Shown: in pieces, positions 32,307-44,470 of the stretch
Numbering within the stretch: position 1 is the stretch's first letter
Layout: each line of letters begins with the position of its first letter
From: Choanephora cucurbitarum
Lineage: Eukaryota; Mucoromycota; Mucoromycetes; Mucorales; Choanephoraceae
Length of the DNA: 64,000 nt
Assembly (NCBI GenBank): GCA_025331435.1
Contig: JAIWNI010000008.1
Span: forward strand, 62,001-126,000
Reading direction: 5' to 3'
Notes under the pieces: generated by a model
The model's input: the letters and a program-made list of their open reading frames with translations, nothing else
Told to the model about the DNA's origin: nothing
The model's database searches: none
Made by a program: the position numbers and the translations under genes

Positions 32307-33388
32307 TTAAATGAAGAAATGAGTGTTCTGTCGACTATCCACATGAACAAACATATCGTTCAACTTAAACTGGTTCAATTCTTCTTTAATCTGAAGAGCC
32401 AAGACAGGTGTGAGCTTTTGACAGGTTGCACCAGTGTCACAACGTCGGTCATACTCAGATGGTGAAAAAGTCTCATGAAGCTTTATGACTGGACTGAAAG
32501 ATAGGGACTTTTTGGTGGAAGTGCTCGAGATGGTTGTGTTGTTGGTTGTGGTGGAAGATGAAAGGGTGGACACAGTTGATAAGGCGGGAGAGGGTAGGTC
32601 GCATGAAGAAGGGTGTCGATATGGATGGCGAAGTGGAGGGCGTGTTGAGGTAGGGGTATTTGGCAAGCTCTGTGGCGATAATGGGTACTCTATTTCTTCC
32701 TGTATGATATCGCTGGTTGCTGAGCCCATACGAAAGACCTTCTTTATTCTCTTACTAAGCGATTGTCTTCTCTTGACTTGAGAATCAGTGCTTTTTGTTG
32801 ATTTTTCTGAGCTGTTGGACATGACAGATGAGGCAGATGAAATGTGTTGTTGTTGCTGTTGATGTAATAAAAGAGAAGAGCGATGGGGTTTTGGTCTCTG
32901 ACTATTGTTGCTATGGACACTTGCAGATGACACACTGGATGATCTTCTACTGCTACTATTGCTATGGTTACTCTTGTATCGTACCATTGACATCATCTGT
33001 TGTTGTTGGAGATATTGAAGTTGATGATAACTTGCTTGTAACTGCTGTTGTTGTTGTTGTTGAAACCAATAGTGTTGCCTTGACTGATTCCATGTTGTGT
33101 CCTCTTTTGACTAAGACAAACGATGTTTCATAAGTAAACAAGAATGACGAGCAACCCCCCCTCCCCTTAAAAGCGCTGAGATTTTTGATAAAAAAAATTG
33201 CATTGATGAGATAAAAATAGGTTCTTTTACAATTATAGAACTACAATATCACAAACAAGCACTAGAAAAAAAACACGAGTCTTTACCTTCTTCTGAACGT
33301 CTGTTGTATTAAGCTTAAGGGACATTATATCAGCCAAAGACATTGTGTCGTCTTCTTCATCTTGTTGATATTTAGTTCTACGACTCAT
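32307..33388 (-). CDS. Bni4-like protein (chitin synthase/PP1 scaffold family)
   Basis: A 301-aa low-complexity protein in two exons, 33287-33388 and 32307-33110 (intron 33111-33286, long for this window at 176 nt). The first exon encodes an acidic start with SLADIMSLKL; the second opens with Gln-rich runs, then Ser-rich sequence, a basic patch (KRRQSLSKRIKK) and a conserved-looking C-terminus: KSLSF followed by HETFSPSEYDRR, LTPVLALQIKEELN and a final SRQNTHFF-type tail. From memory of the family, ascomycete Bni4 proteins end this way, with an RVxF-type PP1 docking site just before; KSLSF would be a weak form of that site. Yeast Bni4 links Glc7 phosphatase and chitin synthase 3 at the bud neck. 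The identification rests on the C-terminal 70 residues only. Confidence 0.7.
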
Positions 33389-33671
33389 GCTTAATTTCTC
33401 TGTACAAATAGAGTGTTTATAAAATAAAAAGAAAGAGAGAGAAAAGAAAAGAAAAAAAGAGAAAAAAGTAAAATATATAAACAATTCTCTCTCTCTCTTT
33501 TCAACTCCCTTTCCTTACTCCTGCACTCTTTTTTTATACTTTGTTCACAACAATCTCCCGCCCAACATAACTCCTTTTTTCAAACAAAAAAACTCTTATT
33601 CATATTCTTCTTTCTTTCCTTTTGCTCCTAAATTACATTTCATATTTTATTCTCGTACTCCCTTTCTATCA

Positions 33672-34917
33672 TTATTCAAAATCTTTAGAATCATCAGGTT
33701 CCTAGAAATAGATTTTTTTTTATTAACGTTCATATACCGATAAGCTTATTTTTTTTTTACCTTAGGTTCCAAATCTTCACCGTATTGAATTGAGTTATCT
33801 ACATGCGAAAGTACATATTCAACAGAGTCCTCGTCTGTGATATTAAGTGGTATAAACCGAACCATACTGTAGTCATCAATCTTTGTTTATAACAGTCAGT
33901 ATGGAGTATTGCTTTCTTTTGAAGACTTACAAGTTGTACAATGGCTTGATTTAAGGCTTGAAATTTGAGACTTCCTGGACTAGGTTCCTCACCATGAAGT
34001 ACAGCATCAGCTTCTTCATACATCAATAATGGGTCTGGTTCTAGATATCTATCCATTTCACGATCTACCATGGCCTTTTCCATCATTCTTCTTCTTCGCT
34101 TCTGTCTACGTCTCTTCTTTTCAGCTGCTGTTTCTTCATCGTCGTCATCATCATCTTCTTCTTCAACACGTCGATTGCCATAATCACCTTCAATCAAATC
34201 CATCTTGGTCATGACATTGATATGAGGAATTTCAAGGTTGATCATGGCACTCATGGCACTCATAACACCCGAAAAGTATTTACTTTTGTCTTCGATAAAC
34301 TGAGATTCTAAACAATAAACACCACATACATTCATATTCAACCGGTTCAAGGTCTCACAAAGACGTTTCATGATTGGAAAGTGTGTGTACAGTTCAATTT
34401 GACCGGGACAATCGAAAATCAGATAATCATCATCATATGAACCAATCTCTTCTTCAAGCCAGTCAATGTTGTTCATCAAGAATCTGATAGTACATGTGTA
34501 AGTTATCTAGGCACTTGCTCCTATTATTCTAGCTTACTCTAGACAATAAATTAAACCACCATTTGGTCCATAATCAAGTTCTTCCATGACATCTTCCAAA
34601 GTGATTAATTCACGAATATCAATGGTGGGTTCGTACTCAAAATTTTCTGCAGCAGGATCTAGATTGACTAAATGCACCTTACGTCCTGCTGTTTGACAGT
34701 GTGTCATCATGGTTGCACAGTAAGTGGACTAGAAAGATAGATATAAGGTCATGTTTGCTTTATTTGTAAGCATATCTTATTTTACCTTGCCACTTCCAGC
34801 AGGACCCATAACAAGTTGACAATGACGGCCCCTATCATCAATAAAGAGACAATCCTTTAAGCAAAAGATCCAATACTATTTATAGCCTCTCGTCTTTCTT
34901 TCACGTTTCCCTTACAT
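33672..34917 (-). CDS. GPN3: GPN-loop GTPase 3
   Basis: A small GTPase of the GPN family, needed for assembly and nuclear import of RNA polymerase II. Six exons: 34916-34917 (only A and T of the start codon), 34786-34831, 34538-34728, 33931-34483, 33761-33880 and 33672-33701; 313 aa. The start is MGRHCQLV, then the P-loop GPAGSGKST (10-18), the DPAAE segment (40-44), the GPN motif (70-72), the switch [10 protein letters not shown] and the base-recognition TKMD. The C-terminus [13 protein letters not shown] and [13 protein letters not shown] is specific to GPN3. Human and yeast proteins are about 270-285 aa; the excess comes from an acidic then Arg/Lys-rich insertion after the TKMD motif. The split ATG is inferred: no other in-frame ATG precedes GRHCQLV. 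Confidence 0.92.
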
Positions 34918-37900
34918 TGAATCTTTATATAGTTAACAAAGACAAAAAAAAAAGGAAAGGACTACTACTTTAAAAAAAAAAGGCTGTCCTCTTTTTTTTT
35001 TAATCTCTTACAAGTCACAGTATGCAGATACTCTGAATGTTCCGGAATTTTAATAAAGGCTTTCAGGCTACTTTGAAAATACATTTTTGAGCTGCTTGAG
35101 ATGTGTCATTCTTTTTTCTTTATATCGCAAGTCTTCATTCAAAGAACAACAATTGCAGCATTCACTAATTTGGAGTGTAACACCCTGATAATGAGCATTT
35201 AAAATATTGTGGAGCTATAAGATAAAAAAAACTCAGTAATTTAACCCAGTATAATATCGGCAATGGATAGGCTCTAGAAAGAAGGGACGATACTGTTTGT
35301 TTCAAAGCATTTATTGGTACTAATTGCTATCTAAAAGTGCCTCGAAAACGGTTCAAAGGCAACAATCTATTTCTTGAAAAAAAAAAAGTGGCTATCGGTT
35401 ACACATGTTGTCATGTTAAGGTTGAGCCCATTCTAATTTGTAATAGTGATATCAAGCACAACACCTATTATGTCGATCGTAGAGGCTTTCTCCTGGCATT
35501 AAGGATAAATTTTGTTGATCCATGGTATATAAATCTGAAATACGAAAGAACATAGTACTTTTTTAAGCTACTCTTAATAACCTGAATCGGCTGTATAATT
35601 CTATTGATTTAATCTATCAGGCCGATTTTGCAAACACTGATAATGAACATGTATATAACTACAAATATACAGCTGTCTATACATTCAGTTATTTTCCTGT
35701 CAGTCACCGCCTCTTGCAAGCCGCTTCTTTGCTTTCTGACCTTCTGATCAAGTTACTGAGTCTGATACACAGAACAAGCCAATGCCCTATCAAAGAATAA
35801 TAGGAAGATAGTTATTTACTCCAGGAAGACTCTCAGTTTCTCATCCGATTGTAGATAGTAGACAACTGTACTATTCATTTGCTGAAACTGTGTATACAGT
35901 GAACAACAATACCGTGTGGTAAAAAAAATACAAGCGATCATACCTGAAATATCCGACACCTACCTGAATCAATCATGATGCTAAATAAAGACTTTTTGCA
36001 TTACAAAAATAGATTTATATCCTTAATATCATTAGTGAATTTAAACAAGAAGCTCTTATTGAATTGGCGTGTAATATGATGACTCAATAGATAGTGCGCC
36101 ATAAAGCAATTAAAACAACTTCTAGTGTGTCTTTGTTCTTAGAGTTACAAGTTAGGACTAGTGCGACAGTTATTTACTCCTTTGATTAGTGTACTTAATC
36201 ACTCAAGCCAATATATCAATTGGAGGCTTTGATCTGGTCTAACTAAGTGTAAGGATGATTGCTCGAATCAATAAACAAGATACAACAAAACACTATGCTC
36301 GAATACGCCAAAAGCTTTATAAGAAAGAAAATATTGTTTGGTTTATTCAGAATTTAACGATTCGAATTTGAATATCAGATAATTACGGCTTTACAGCATT
36401 TTGGCAGAATCCAAATAAGGAAACCATGATTCGATTTGTGTCCTGAATCATATAATGCAGTGTTTTCTAGACAATAACTCTATTTTTCTTTTGCTGCAAA
36501 GAAAGCAATACCATACTTTGTAAAAGAACAAAAAGAGAGAAAAGACATTGTTTGATAAATCATGAATATATCTTTTTTCTTTGTTTATGATTCAGAATGA
36601 ATAAGGAGATGGAAACAAGATTAAGGTTAACAGAGAGTCAATTTAGATACATAAAGTTGTCTTGAATTCTCTTTATCATATTGCCTCACTGTCTTAATTG
36701 AATGTCCCTGTATTTCATATGTATTCTCGCTCTTTCTAATTATCATGCAATTTAACCATCAGGCAAATCTAAGTGATACAAAAACAAGCGTGGTACAAGC
36801 TATTAAAAAGAAATGGAGAGATCGAAAGAAACTTCAACCACATCTATCAACTCACAAACCTAGGCTATAGGCTATCTGTCTGTAAAAAGCTTGAAAAAGA
36901 AAAGAAAAGAAAAGAAATGACAACAAGAAGTAACGTTATTTTTAGGAAACAGACTAAAACACAATTGGCACATTTCAAGTTGGCTTACACAAACACAGAG
37001 GTTTATACTTTGATAAAAAAAGCCTTAGCTTTTCTCTTTTTAAGAAGAGAGTACGGTCAATAATGTATATCCTCGTCAAGATCAATCTAAGCCTATGTAG
37101 TGCAACAGGCGACTGAGTCTGTTGAGCAATAATAATAATAATAAAATACAGTTTTGTTCCCGCTTCTATTAGGGCCTATTTTCTCTTTCTCTTAAAAAAA
37201 AGAGTATCTGAAGAGACAATGAAAGTTAGATATCAAATAGAAAAAGGTCTCAAGTACAGAATGATCAAGAAAAGAAAGCAATAGGTTACAAGCTTAGTCA
37301 CCTCATGACAATCAGCGATGAAGCAGGGCATTCTTTATGCAATACAGACCAAAATCGGAAAGTCAACTTTATCTATTTCGTTACACACCTCTTCTTTGGC
37401 TTCTCACTTCTCTTTAAACTCTTTTTCGTTTGTTATGGGAAGATGTGTGAATGTCTATCATGATCTGTATTACGTAATGTTTCATCACAGTCAGAGAACT
37501 GTTCATCAGCCACATTGTATTGAAATAAGCTAAGGGAAATCAGTTCCTGTTGTCCCGAGAAAATGAAATAGAGTTAATTTTTTTTTGTCAGATAGCTCCT
37601 GAGTCTATATAAATAAAATGGGGAAACATACAAGAGAGAGAGAGGGGAATGACAAGTTTTGAAAGAAGGAGTTATGATCGAAGCGTTAGTTGGGAAGATG
37701 AGAAGAATAGGCGTAAGGTGATTATCAAGCCAAAAAAAAAATAAATAGTAAATAAATGACCTTGAATCACACGGATCTCTTACGTTTTCTTCTACTCCTA
37801 CTTCCTCCCTGCTTTTCCCCCTCCTTCATAAAATCTCATTTAATGGAAATACAAGAGAGAAAGAAATTAACATTGAAAAGGTAAAGGTCGCGTGTTGTGT

Positions 37901-38244
37901 AACAGGGTACGATGGCAACCAAAATGAAATCACTTGTCGCTAAAATCATCATCGCTATCATCATCATCCCGTAAGAAATAGAGTCAAGGTCGGTTTTTGT
38001 TATAAGAAATGATAGTCTGTTATCCTTAAGATAAGAGACATCAATTCTCCTAAATACTATCTTTTGTTCCTATTAAACAAAAAAGAAAAGAAACACTTGA
38101 AAAAAAATCTAGCATTTGCTTCTCCTTTTTAGTATTTATGCGCAACACAAAAAAAGACCAGTGAACCTTATTTATTTCATATTTGTGTATGTCAAAACAG
38201 CCTTTCTTTTTCTTTTTTCTTTTCTTCCCTTTCTCTTTATCAAC
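34918..38244. other. Long intergenic region, mostly empty
   Basis: 3.3 kb between GPN3 (-) and the cyclin gene (+). It is AT-rich with scattered simple repeats: a GAAAA-type run near 36896-36915, AATAAT near 37128-37142, and GA runs near 37630-37645. Two frames of 70-100 codons (35337-35555, 36773-37063) look like chance. The last 650 bp may be the transcribed leader of the cyclin gene. No tRNA or other RNA gene was seen. Confidence 0.5.
37606..37615 (+). promoter_or_regulatory. TATA box, possible start of the cyclin leader
   Basis: TATATAAATA, followed about 35-45 bp later by a purine-rich stretch and an ATG at 37649 that opens a 31-codon frame. It is the best core-promoter signal upstream of the cyclin gene, 630 bp before that gene's ATG, so the mRNA may have a long leader. 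Confidence 0.45.
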
Positions 38245-39235
38245 ATGACTCTACTGATTCAACCACCAAAAGCACCTAACGAACTTTCAGATCTCTGCTC
38301 AACTGTTGTCAAAATATTATGTGGAGGCAATTTGATGTGGGACATGGATCGATTGATGAACTTTTCACTATTTTGTCATCGCTTAGTAGTCCAGCTGAAT
38401 CTCTCTACGCCAGTTGTTTATACAAGGTAAACCATCATTTCCATCGTATCGGTTTCATAACTTACCTTAAAATAAAAATAGTCTCAAATATTTTCAGTCT
38501 ATTTTGATCAACAGTATAAACGAATATAATATCATTGATTTATCTGACATCGCACATGAATACTCTCTTTTTACGGTATCGCTCATATTGGCGTACAAAT
38601 TTCTGGAAGACAATCCGCTCTATATGGTAATACAAATATATAACAATATTGCCAAATTCCCCTTCTTCCTTTTCTAACACTTTTTTTTACTATAGAGACA
38701 ATGGTCATTTGTATCTATGATTTCAGTAGAAGAGTTAGTCATGTTAGAATCTCGAGTATTACAGAAATTAGACTATTCACTCTCTATTTCACCTGAAGCC
38801 TACCATGAATGGACTGAGCAATGTAATACACTGCTTGAGATGCCTTATTTGACCCTAGAACAATTAAACTTGTTTGACTTACATATGACACAGTCTCGAC
38901 TCGGATGCAGCATGCTCTTACCGGTTTTGTTAGACGACTTTTATTTGTTACCCTCGCTAACGTCCTCACCACAGTCAACTGCATCTTATCCAGATTGTTA
39001 TTATCATATGACCACAACTGAATACATTCCACCACCATTATCACTGTATCATTGTGATACAAACCTATACCAAGATCCTAGTATCCTAATAACACCTACT
39101 ACTGTACCTTCTCAGCATTATATGGTCTCCGATCCCTTATTTGAATACCCACCTTCATCATGTGTACCCTACAGTTGGCCTTATTATCAAGAAGAACAAG
39201 AACAAATACTACTTGACCCTGTGTGGTATCTGTAA
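38245..39235 (+). CDS. Cyclin-domain protein, Pho85-cyclin (PCL) like
   Basis: A 288-aa protein in three exons: 38245-38426, 38482-38626 and 38696-39235. The spliced product has a cyclin box about 10-135: a first helix around LMWDMDRLMNF, then TPVVYTRSLKYFQSIL, FTVSLILAYKFLEDNP and VEELVMLESRVLQKLDYSL. The last two match the Pcl/PHO80-type signature (large hydrophobic helix with a K-x-L-x-D, then E-L-x-x-L-E-x-x-L-L). The tail, about 190-288, is rich in Tyr, Pro and Ser and not conserved in character. The likely role is to bind a Cdc28- or Pho85-type kinase. The ATG at 38245 follows a long pyrimidine tract; a longer in-frame start through an upstream exon cannot be excluded. Confidence 0.8.
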
Positions 39236-39488
39236 TGTTTCTTCTCTCTTCTCTTTCATAGCATTTTGTAATATATCATACTATAGAAACCATCATCCTC
39301 ATTTTGTTAGACATCTTCCTTTTAGTTTTTTTTTTCTTTTTTTTATTAATATAAACTATTTTACAATGATACTAAATGATAATGCACTCTTTCTTTAAGA
39401 GAAAAAGAAAGCAGGTAGAATGAAATATGAAAAAAAAGAAGTGATGTGTGCGTGTATATATATAGAAAGGGTGTTATGTGGATCTGGT

Positions 39489-40498
39489 TTATTTCTTACC
39501 ACCACGTTGTTTCTTTTCATGTCTCTTTTTCTTATCACCACCAAGTTTTGTTCTAGCTTCAAAACTAGCGGCATGTTCTCTCTTGGCCTGAAGACGAGCA
39601 GCTTTCTCAGTATTCACAATTTCATTCTTGCCAACAATCTTCTTCAAAATATCCAATGAACTGTTCTTTTCAGCCTTCACATCACCTACTGTGGGACTGA
39701 ACTGATGTGTCACACCCTTCATCTTTGTTTCGCCCTTCAATTTGGCATCAAACTTGCCCAGACTGGCAGTAGATTGTTTAGAGGCAGCAATGGCCGTCTT
39801 GAGTTCGTCCTTCTTCAATTCCTTGATATCCTTTTTACCAGCTATGACAGCAGCTGCACTTTCTTCTTCATTACGACGTTGACGCTTGCTGTTCTTATCA
39901 ACACGAGCCTTCTTCTCTTCACGAGCCTTTTGGTATTGATCTTCCATAGGGTCAGCATGTTGAGGAACAGGAATAAGCCAGTCAGATTCCAGCTGACCTT
40001 CTTGCTTGGGCTTGTAACCCCAGCGAGGTACATAGTCGCCTGTCTCTTCGTCATAGACCATACGGTCACGCTTCTTGTTTTGAATGCCCTTAGCCTTGGC
40101 AAACTTCTCCCAACGAGTCAAAGGCTTGTCCTTGGGCAAAGGCTTTTCACGAGGCAAGACAGAGGTGCGCTCGGGAAGTTGAGCCAAGACACCGGCATCA
40201 GCACTGGTGACAGGCAGCTTGAAGAGTTCGTTTACAATCAACTGTGTGTTGTCTCGAGTGAGTTCAGAAAGGTATTTTTCGACATTGTTCTTTGTCTTCA
40301 AGGTCTTTTCGTCTAAAGCGTTTGTGTCAAAGGCAGCTAAGAGGTTAAGATCGAAATCTAAAGGAACAAGTTTTTCAACTGTGATTGGCTTGCTATAGTA
40401 TAATGAGTTTCTGTAGGCAGTTTATGTGTGATAAGTTTCTAAAGAAAGGGATCTTACAATTGAGCAGCATGAGCTTCCAAGATCTCGGTAACGTCCAT
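39489..40498 (-). CDS. RRS1: Ribosome biogenesis regulatory protein RRS1
   Basis: A nucleolar factor for 60S subunit assembly that helps load the 5S RNP (with Rpf2 in yeast). Two exons, 40458-40498 and 39489-40410 (47-nt intron), giving 320 aa. The spliced start MDVTEILEAH is followed by KPITVEKLVPLDFDLNLLAA; the core carries LPREKPLPKDKPLTRWEKFAK and DETGDYVPRWGYK-like segments (here YDEETGDYVPRWGYK), both hallmarks of RRS1. The C-terminal half is Lys-rich and ends in a basic GGDKKKRHEKKQRGGKK tail. Yeast Rrs1 is about 200 aa and the human form about 365, so the length is normal. The gene converges with the cyclin gene (stops about 250 bp apart). Confidence 0.93.
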
Positions 40499-42537
40499 TA
40501 GTAAATGTTAAAAGATAGAAGGTACTGAAAAAAAAAACTCTTTCCCTTTTCTCTTTGACCTTGATTTTGATTTTTGTTGGTGACTGCAATTTTTTCAGCA
40601 TTTGATGCTTAGCTTTTGTTGAGGGTGTGATTTTGCACTGCCATAATTGTGACCGTTTATCATTTTGAGTCGTATGTTCGACTTAAAAGATGCATAAAAG
40701 TCTTGAGGACTATTTCTTTTGGTCTCAATAATCACACATATCTTGAAGGAAAAAGATGATATTGCCAAACCTTCTCTGGCATTCAACGACATACACTTGG
40801 AGCGCGCTCTTTGCTAGACTTAAGAAAAGAAAATCAGTCTGTTATTTCGATTTGAGAATAGACCGTTTGTAACTTACAGTTTTGAGTCTATCTATTGCTT
40901 TCATATTGACAACTGAGATTGAATAAGAGCCTCACTTTTGTCTGCATAAGACAAAGTTTTGTTTTGTAGATCCATTGGTATTGAACCCATAAAGAGGAAC
41001 CCATAAAGAGGATATGTTTACATACACTATCATTATCAAGTAGTGAACAAATTTTAGTAAGCCAAGAACAGAGCTATCTATCATAGTATCCAATTGATTG
41101 TCATATGCACATCGAATGAGAACCAGTGTGATGATCTTGATTCTGTAGTATAGCCAAGTAAGATGGCGAAAAGCCCATCTATAAAAAGAAGTAAATCGTG
41201 CTGGACATTGTTCTTGCTTTCATTCTTCTCTCTTTATGTATCATCTAGTTCAGAAAACAAAAAGTGTTGAACATGGAGTTGTGGGCAATCCTCTGCCCGT
41301 TTTCCCCTTATTCTTTGTTCCATATCGTTGAAGGGAGGGAGTATAAAGAAAATGAACGGCTTTTTTTTTCTTAGGGATTTGCCCTGCTCTCATGTTGCTG
41401 TCCCGCCCACCTCCGCCTCCCCCTCTTTCTTTAAACAATGAAAAAGAAACCCTTTTTTCAATCATAAAGATATTAATAATTAAAAAGAGGGAGGGATTGT
41501 CAAGTCATTCCAGAGATCACAAAACTAAGGATGAAGGAGGTTATCTTTTATAAATAAACCCTATCTTTAATGCAATGTGCCATCACCTGTATATTTGAAC
41601 CAGTGATTGCAAAGCTTATGAGGTGAGCATTGATCTTTCTGCATACTGCAAGCAAAACACTTTTTCTTTTTAGGGAATGTGTGTTGCGTTAGTTGATCCT
41701 TATTCTATTTTATGGAGGTTATAGGCTTACTTAAGTCATGACTTTTTCTTTTTTGCAATGCGTTATACTCCAATATTAATCTCCCTCCCTCTACACAAAA
41801 TCATGGACCAGAAACTATGCCTTTTTTTTCATCACTGATCAGGTACATATGAAGACAGCCCTTTTGAAGCCATATGAAGTAGTTGGAAATGAATCTCATT
41901 TATTTTAATTTTAAATAGAGTTTTATAGATAATAAGGAACAAGATGACTAGTAGTGCCTGAGGCAATTTATACTTACTTCTTTAGAGCCTGTTGACAATG
42001 TAGTTATTTGTTGAATTTAGCATTCAGTTTAACACTATAAGCCTTAGATTTGTATGCTTAGATCTTTAAGACAAAGATGTATAAGAAGCTTTTGTAGTAT
42101 GCAAAACATAATTGAGTACTCATAGTAGAAAGACACGTTGTGTCTCAATGTAATTTCTCTCTCCCTCCCACTCTGGATAACAGTCATATGTTGTCTTGAA
42201 GAAAAGAAAAAAAAAGGAGCGTCGTTGTCAAATAAGGCTAATTAAGAAAGTACATTAAAAGAGGAGAAAGAAAGCTTATGCTTTTTTTGTTCCTTGAATC
42301 ACTGTCTGTCGAATATATTCTCTCCTTTTATAGAGACTACTATTCTTTTGTGTCGTCAAGAATTTATCTTAATTTAAAGAGATCTGGCTGAAAAAGGAAA
42401 TGACGTTCAGTTGATTATGTCTGATTTTTTTTCCAAAATTACCGACAAATTCATCAAGGATATAATAGCTATTTATAGTCTTTTTCCTTGTTATAACTTT
42501 TTCTTTTTTCTATAAGAAAAGACGATTATAGTTTCAG
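40499..42537. other. Divergent intergenic region between RRS1 and MEX67
   Basis: 2 kb of AT-rich DNA with no coding frame of note. It includes an exact tandem copy of a 14-bp unit (GAACCCATAAAGAG) at 40983-41010 and several T-runs. It should hold the promoters of RRS1 and MEX67; no specific site was identified. Confidence 0.5.
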
Positions 42538-44406
42538 ATGTATAGTGACAATACGAGTAACCGAGGATCAAGAGGTGGAGGAGGAAGAGGTCGTGGACGC
42601 GGCCGAGGTGGTTACAACAATAACAACACTAACACGAACCACCACTATAACAACAACAATAATAACACGAACAACAATCATACCAATAATGTACCTATCA
42701 CTTCTCGTCTTGGACCTGTAGGTGGAAAGGCATTTTCATCCAATAGTTACAACCAAGGAAGAAATACCCGTCATCGAGGCAATACTGAACAATTCAATAA
42801 CGCGTTTACTTCAGAAGATACAGACATGAGCATGTAATAGAAACAAAAAGAAAAAAAATAGGAATATCAGTGAGTAACTTATGCTCAAATAGAGAACAAG
42901 AAGGTGGTCATGTAGTGGTAGTGAGTGGATATCCACCAGGTGCAGAAGAAAAGATACTTGGATTCCTTAAGCGAAAAGCAAGAGGGGATTGGGAGGCATT
43001 ACATGTAAGTTTTTTTTTAAAAAAAAGAGAGAAATTCGTGTTTTTTTTCTAAACAAAAAATGTCAATTAGATTCAAAACGAACACAATGGAATGCATATT
43101 ACAGTGGCAAATCAGGCGATGGTTGATACACTCTGTCGAATGAACAATTACGAATTCGGTAAAGCAACTTTACGAATTGAAGGAAAAGAGAGTGGATATC
43201 GTCCAAACAGTAACAGGGTTAATACGAACACCAACGCTCGAACAAGTAGACCACCTGCCGCTCGATCTGCTTTTCTAGCTGAATTCCTTGAAAAGCGCTG
43301 GAATCCTCAAGCTGGATTTCTGGATATGGATGATTTGCCAGATACATCACATAACATCTCTGTTGTCATTTCAAAATTACTAACTGAAGCAAAATACCTA
43401 TTCGGTGATTCAGTAAGTTTTGCTCTTGTCCTATCAACACACCATATGATTGACATCTAGTTATAGTTGATTACAATCTCATTCGCCCGAAACAAGCTAT
43501 GGTCGGTATCGCCATTGACTAAATTAGCAGATCAATTCCCCAACATTCAAAACCTTTCTATTGCCGAGAACGAAATTGCTGATTTCCGCAAGTTAGACCT
43601 ATTGGCCAATCGATTTCCACGCCTACAAGAACTTGTGTTATCCGGAAACCCTATTCAGAAAAACTTCTCCTCAGATCGTTATCAAAAAGAAGTCTTGAGT
43701 CGATTCCCTACCATTACCTTCCTGGATATGCAACCTGTCAACGAGACGCCAATGGCTCAGACAGGCACACAGGAATTACCGGTATCTGTACAACCTTATT
43801 TCTTTGATCAAGACAGTTCACGTAGCTTTGCACAAGACTTTCTATCCACCTATTTCCCTCTATTTGATTCCAACCGAGTCTCTTTAGTGGATATGTATGA
43901 TGCACAGGCAGTGTTTTCATCTGTCTTTAGTAAAGGAAATGAACACCAAAACCATGCCTGGGGTAGTAGTAAAAGTAAAGTCGAAATGTATATTCCTTTT
44001 GTGGATGCTGATTGTTCTCTATAGTGACACCTGGTCAAAGAATGGTCGTAGGCAATCAGAATATCATTCAGCGTATTCAACAATTACCACAGACTGTACA
44101 TGATCTATCAAGACCAGATAAATTTGTGATTGATGCATGGCAAACAAGTTACTCTGAGACTTATCCTGTTGTCCTGTTCCTGACAGTTCATGCTGAATTT
44201 GCTGAATTACCCCTGGGCACACCTCTTCAATTTGATCGTAACTTTATCTTAATACCATCCAATCCAGGATCTAGGTAAGATAAATATGAAACCATAAGTG
44301 GCTATCTACTTATACTTTTTTTCTATTTTGTAGAGCCCATGCAGCTGGATGGCAGTATATGATCTTATCAGATTCGCTCTTAGTTAGAACAAATAAAAGA
44401 TATTAA
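42538..44406 (+). CDS. MEX67: mRNA export receptor MEX67/NXF, without UBA domain
   Basis: The general mRNA export receptor, which works with Mtr2/NXT1 at nuclear pores. Six exons: 42538-42833, 42893-43004, 43071-43412, 43467-43962, 44025-44274 and 44334-44406; 522 aa. Order: an RGG-rich N-terminus then Asn runs (as in metazoan NXF1, which starts with an RGG region); an RRM-like segment (HVVVVSGYPPGAEEKI to GKATLRIEG); leucine-rich repeats (NIQNLSIAENEIADF, RLQELVLSGNPI); an NTF2-like domain (FFDQDSSRSFAQDFLSTYF to AAGWQYMILSDSLLVR). The protein stops nine residues after the NTF2-like end, so the C-terminal UBA-like domain that binds FG nucleoporins in yeast and human is missing. The intron 43963-44024 is required to avoid a stop and restores frame. 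Confidence 0.88.
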
Positions 44407-44470
44407 TCTCTTTTCTCTCCCTCTCTCTTTCCTTTTTTTCTGATTTTTTATTATTAATTACCTTTAAGCT

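Noticed and set aside
36773..37063. 96-codon frame in the long intergenic region
   Set aside because: It opens only from a GTG, includes a GAAAA simple repeat and has no family resemblance.
37920..37975. Minus-strand acidic tail (DDDDSDDDF then stop) as the end of a gene
   Set aside because: An in-frame stop lies just upstream on that strand with no acceptor between, so it is a chance reading of an ATC repeat.
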